Shown: piece by piece, positions 7,295-9,428 of the stretch
Position numbering within the stretch: position 1 is the stretch's first letter
Layout: the number at the start of each line of letters is the position of its first letter
NCBI GenBank assembly: GCA_021163945.1
Contig: JAGGTC010000048.1
Coordinates: 1-9,428, forward strand
Reading direction: 5' to 3'
From: Deltaproteobacteria bacterium
GTDB lineage: Bacteria; Desulfobacterota; Desulfofervidia; Desulfofervidales; DG-60
DNA: 9,428 nt
Notes under the pieces: model-generated
The model's database searches: none
The model's input: only the letters and a program-made list of their open reading frames with translations
Told to the model about the DNA's origin: nothing
Program-made: the position numbers and the translations under genes

Positions 7295-8041
7295 ATGGTT
7301 AAGAGATTTATTTTGGTATTGTTTTTTTTGTTTATCTCACAATCTGTCAGGGGTGGTGTATGCGAAAATGTAGACCTTAAAAGGCATGTTCCCATTCCAC
7401 CTCCTTATAAAGTAGTATCAAAAAGGGAGGTCCATGGTCTCTGTGAAATTATTTTGGAAGGCCCAAGGGGGAGGATGGTCTCTGTCTATGCCAGCCCGGA
7501 TTTTGTTATTGTGGGGAGGATGTTTGTTGATGGAAGGCAAATTAGTATAGAGAGATTTAGGGATATAAGGATCTCTGAGATAAAAGAAAAATTTAAATCA
7601 CTAAAGACCGAGGTAGATAAGGTAGTAGCGATTACCTATAGACCAAAAAATGCAAAGGGGACAGTGTATATATTTACAGACCCAGTTTGTCCCTTTTGCC
7701 AACGTGCTGAAAAATTCATAAAAGATTGGTTAGGAAATCACAAAATAGAGTTTAAGATAGTCTTTTTTCCAGTGCATTTGCCCAAGGGTAAAAATAAGGC
7801 AATTGAGGCAGTATGTAAACACTTAGACCTTGCTACCTATTTAGAGGGAAAGTGGGGAAGTGAAGAAAAATTATGTGAAGAGGGCAAAAAATTGATAGAT
7901 AGATCCATAGAGATAAGTAGGAAAATAGGAATTAGAGGGGTCCCTGCGTTTATCTCAGATGAAGGGGAGGTGGTACAGGGATTTGATGCCAAACATTTAA
8001 AGAGACTACTATTGAAAATAGAATCAAGAGGCAGTAAGTAA
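7295..8041 (+). CDS. Secreted DsbC/DsbG-like thiol:disulfide interchange protein
   Basis: This 248-residue exported thioredoxin-fold protein probably isomerises or reduces disulfides outside the cytoplasm. Residues 1-20 form a signal peptide: K3-R4, then a hydrophobic run of about 11 residues. No valid lipobox precedes C23. Residues about 30-95 resemble the DsbC dimerisation domain. The thioredoxin domain has T128-D-P-V-C132-P-F-C135 and the expected cis-proline at G-V216-P217. C174 and C194 sit about where E. coli DsbC has its structural disulfide (C141-C163), relative to the active site. C23 and C50 are additional. CPFC differs from CGYC of DsbC and is closer to CPYC of DsbG. A strong AGGGGGA ribosome binding site overlaps the pnp stop region, and only 8 bases separate the genes. 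No DsbD-type reductant partner is seen here. Confidence 0.85.
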   Translation: MVKRFILVLFFLFISQSVRGGVCENVDLKRHVPIPPPYKVVSKREVHGLCEIILEGPRGRMVSVYASPDFVIVGRMFVDGRQISIERFRDIRISEIKEKFKSLKTEVDKVVAITYRPKNAKGTVYIFTDPVCPFCQRAEKFIKDWLGNHKIEFKIVFFPVHLPKGKNKAIEAVCKHLDLATYLEGKWGSEEKLCEEGKKLIDRSIEISRKIGIRGVPAFISDEGEVVQGFDAKHLKRLLLKIESRGSK

Positions 8042-8047
8042 TATTAT

Positions 8048-8377
8048 ATGCGTCAAATTGTATTTGATGAAATTAATTCCAGGGACGTTAGAAAGATTAA
8101 AGACTATCTTTCCCAGCACTTTGAGGAATCAATGCCTGGCCTTTACTGGATAAATCTTAGTGATGACTTATTGGATGAAACCCAATTTCAACACAGATCC
8201 TGTCAACCATTTTATTTTGCGATAGAGGTAGGCAATAATTATGTGAAGATTGAATTGCTTATCCGTAGCCGAAAGAGGCTACGTTGTAGCTGCATTAAAT
8301 ATGCAAATGAGGCCCAGCGTAACTTTATCTTACACTTTGCAGACAAGTTGATTGAAGACCTAAATATCAGGACTTAA
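8048..8377 (+). CDS. Conserved-looking small protein of unknown function
   Basis: I do not recognise this 109-residue protein well enough to name it. It has no signal peptide or membrane segment, so it is probably cytoplasmic. It opens with a charged helix-forming region (about 10-28). Then come an M29-P-G-L-Y-W-I segment, a D39-D-L-L-D acidic patch, and H49-R-S-C52. Two strand-like stretches follow (F57-A-I-E-V and V66-K-I-E-L-L-I), then a basic R73-S-R-K-R-L-R ending in C80-S-C82, and a C-terminal helix. H49/C52 and C80/C82 could form a metal site, but this is inference only. The start is 6 bases after the dsbC-like stop and has no strong Shine-Dalgarno, so translation may be coupled. Its coding character matches the neighbours, supporting a real gene. 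Confidence 0.75.
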   Translation: MRQIVFDEINSRDVRKIKDYLSQHFEESMPGLYWINLSDDLLDETQFQHRSCQPFYFAIEVGNNYVKIELLIRSRKRLRCSCIKYANEAQRNFILHFADKLIEDLNIRT

Positions 8378-8380
8378 ACT

Positions 8381-8385
8381 AGAGG
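8381..8385 (+). promoter_or_regulatory. Shine-Dalgarno site supporting a TTG start for the PAP2 gene
   Basis: AGAGG lies six bases before TTG 8392, a normal spacing, and there is no ATG or GTG upstream in this frame after the preceding stop. Another TTG at 8388 is in a different frame. Confidence 0.6.
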
Positions 8386-8391
8386 CATTGA

Positions 8392-8958
8392 TTGGGAAAT
8401 ATCCTATACTGGGACAAAAGCTTATTCCTGTGGCTGAATAATAACTTGGCCCATCCCTTACTTGACCCATTTTTTTATCTAATAGGTTGGTTGGGAAATG
8501 GATGGGTGTTAATGATCAGTACAGCCATTTTTTTCTTAGCTTATAAGCCAGATTACCTAAAGAGGCAATTTCCGTGGATTTTACTATCTTTTTGTCTAAG
8601 CGGGATATGTGTTATCCTGATAAAGGACTGGGTCAATCGCCCACGCCCACTTTTGGAATTTGCCTCTTTGATTAAGGCAAATAAGGTTTATATCCATACA
8701 GTTGGTCCCCATTTGAAGGTTCACTCCTTTCCTTCTGGTCACACACAGACTGCCTTCTGTGTAGCCACTTATCTCTCCCTTTTGTTTAAAAGGCTCTCAC
8801 CTATATTCTTGGGTCTGGCATGTTTAGTGGCCATCTCCCGTATCTATGCAGGTGTGCACTACCCCTTGGATGTTGTAGCAGGGGCAGTTATTGGCGGTGT
8901 ATTTAGTTATATTATTTGGCTATGGCGTAAAAAAAACTACAAATATAGACACAGATGA
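8392..8958 (+). CDS. PAP2-family membrane phosphatase
   Basis: This 188-residue integral membrane phosphatase of the PAP2 superfamily has the full three-part signature. Motif 1 is K78-(x6)-R85-P86, motif 2 is P114-S115-G116-H117, and motif 3 is S149-R150-(x5)-H156-(x3)-D160. H117 and H156 are the expected nucleophile and acid/base pair. Hydrophobic helices lie at about 24-50, 62-77, 118-132, 137-153 and 161-178, typical of undecaprenyl-pyrophosphate phosphatases and lipid A phosphatases (BacA-independent type). The substrate cannot be fixed from sequence; candidates are undecaprenyl pyrophosphate, phosphatidic acid or phosphatidylglycerol phosphate, and lipid A. The start codon is TTG, backed by an AGAGG site. 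The stop overlaps the next gene by ATGA, linking it to a polyprenyl-phosphate-sugar type glycosyltransferase, which favours a lipid-carrier role. Confidence 0.92.
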   Translation: MGNILYWDKSLFLWLNNNLAHPLLDPFFYLIGWLGNGWVLMISTAIFFLAYKPDYLKRQFPWILLSFCLSGICVILIKDWVNRPRPLLEFASLIKANKVYIHTVGPHLKVHSFPSGHTQTAFCVATYLSLLFKRLSPIFLGLACLVAISRIYAGVHYPLDVVAGAVIGGVFSYIIWLWRKKNYKYRHR

Positions 8959-9428
8959 AGCCAATTAAACATATTTTATCTGTATTAATTTTAGTTATCT
9001 TAAGTGCTGCCCTATTTTTTGTTGCTTTGGAAAAGGCCTCTCTCTGGGATATAGATGAACCAAACAATGCAGAATGTAGCAGAGAAATGCTAGAAAGACA
9101 TGATTTTATTGTCCCTACCTTTAATTATAATCTCCGTGGGGATAAGCCTGTACTAATCTATTGGTTTATGCAACTTTCCTATAGAATATTTGGTATAAAT
9201 GAATTCTCTGCTAGATTCTTCTCGCCCATCTTTGGCATAGCAAGTGTGCTTCTGGTCTACCTTTTTGGTTGCCAGATATTCGATTTTGAGACAGGTCTTT
9301 GGGCCAGTCTTATCTTGATTACTACTTTGTTATTTAATGTAAGTGTACGCATAGCCACACCTGATGCAATGCTAATATTTTTTATCAATCTCGCAATTTT
9401 TTCTTTCTATTTAGGCTATTCTAAGGAC
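8955..9428 (+). CDS. ArnT/PMT-type membrane glycosyltransferase, N-terminal part (partial)
   Basis: The reading frame is open from ATG 8955 to the end of the window (158 codons, no stop), so the gene is cut by the window edge. The start overlaps the PAP2 stop as ATGA. A first membrane helix (about 5-25) leads into a loop with W31-D-I-D34-E35-P, then S42-R-E-M-L and D50-F-I-V-P, and G62-D-K64-P. This is the pattern of the first periplasmic loop of ArnT and related GT-C enzymes of the glycosyltransferase 39/83 (PMT) group, where the acidic D-E pair is important for catalysis. Further hydrophobic helices follow. Such enzymes transfer a sugar from a polyprenyl-phosphate donor to lipid A, protein or another acceptor outside the cytoplasmic membrane. 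The acceptor and sugar here are unknown, since the C-terminal part is missing. Confidence 0.88.
   Translation, partial: MKPIKHILSVLILVILSAALFFVALEKASLWDIDEPNNAECSREMLERHDFIVPTFNYNLRGDKPVLIYWFMQLSYRIFGINEFSARFFSPIFGIASVLLVYLFGCQIFDFETGLWASLILITTLLFNVSVRIATPDAMLIFFINLAIFSFYLGYSKD

Overview
The window is a compact, single-strand (+) bacterial gene cluster. It appears to be the classic NusA/IF2 transcription-translation operon, followed by an envelope-related tail. I see no convincing promoter, terminator, tRNA, rRNA, CRISPR array, insertion sequence or phage gene. Genes overlap or lie a few bases apart from end to end, with ATGA-type stop/start overlaps at four junctions, so the whole window could be one transcription unit or a short series of them.

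Region 1 (1-5169, then pnp to 7286): the 3' tail of a probable rimP, then nusA, ylxR, infB, a DUF503 (YlxP-type) gene, truB, rpsO and pnp. These cover ribosome maturation, transcription elongation and antitermination, translation initiation, tRNA pseudouridine-55 formation, ribosomal protein S15 and 3'-5' RNA decay. The order is canonical, but rbfA is not in its usual place between the DUF503 gene and truB. ribF and a DHH-family nanoRNase gene, often found in this cluster, are also missing from it. TruB is short and stops before any PUA domain.

Region 2 (7295-9428): a secreted DsbC/DsbG-like thiol:disulfide protein, a 109-residue protein I cannot name, a PAP2-family membrane phosphatase starting at TTG, and the 5' part of an ArnT/PMT-type membrane glycosyltransferase that runs off the window. 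The last two overlap by ATGA and both suggest polyprenyl-phosphate-linked sugar chemistry at the membrane.

Organism: a Gram-negative-type bacterium is suggested by the periplasmic DsbC-like protein and the ArnT-like enzyme. DUF503 directly after infB and the general gene order fit Desulfobacterota (old Deltaproteobacteria) or related deep lineages. Heavy use of AGG/AGA for arginine and ATA for isoleucine, with Lys/Glu/Ile-rich proteins, hints at a thermophile. This placement is inference and is not secure.

I did not find a new defence or mobile system. The points most worth a second look are the missing rbfA, the PUA-less TruB, a 14-codon ORF spanning the rpsO start, the unnamed Cys/His-containing small protein, and the DsbC and PAP2/ArnT genes attached to a translation operon.
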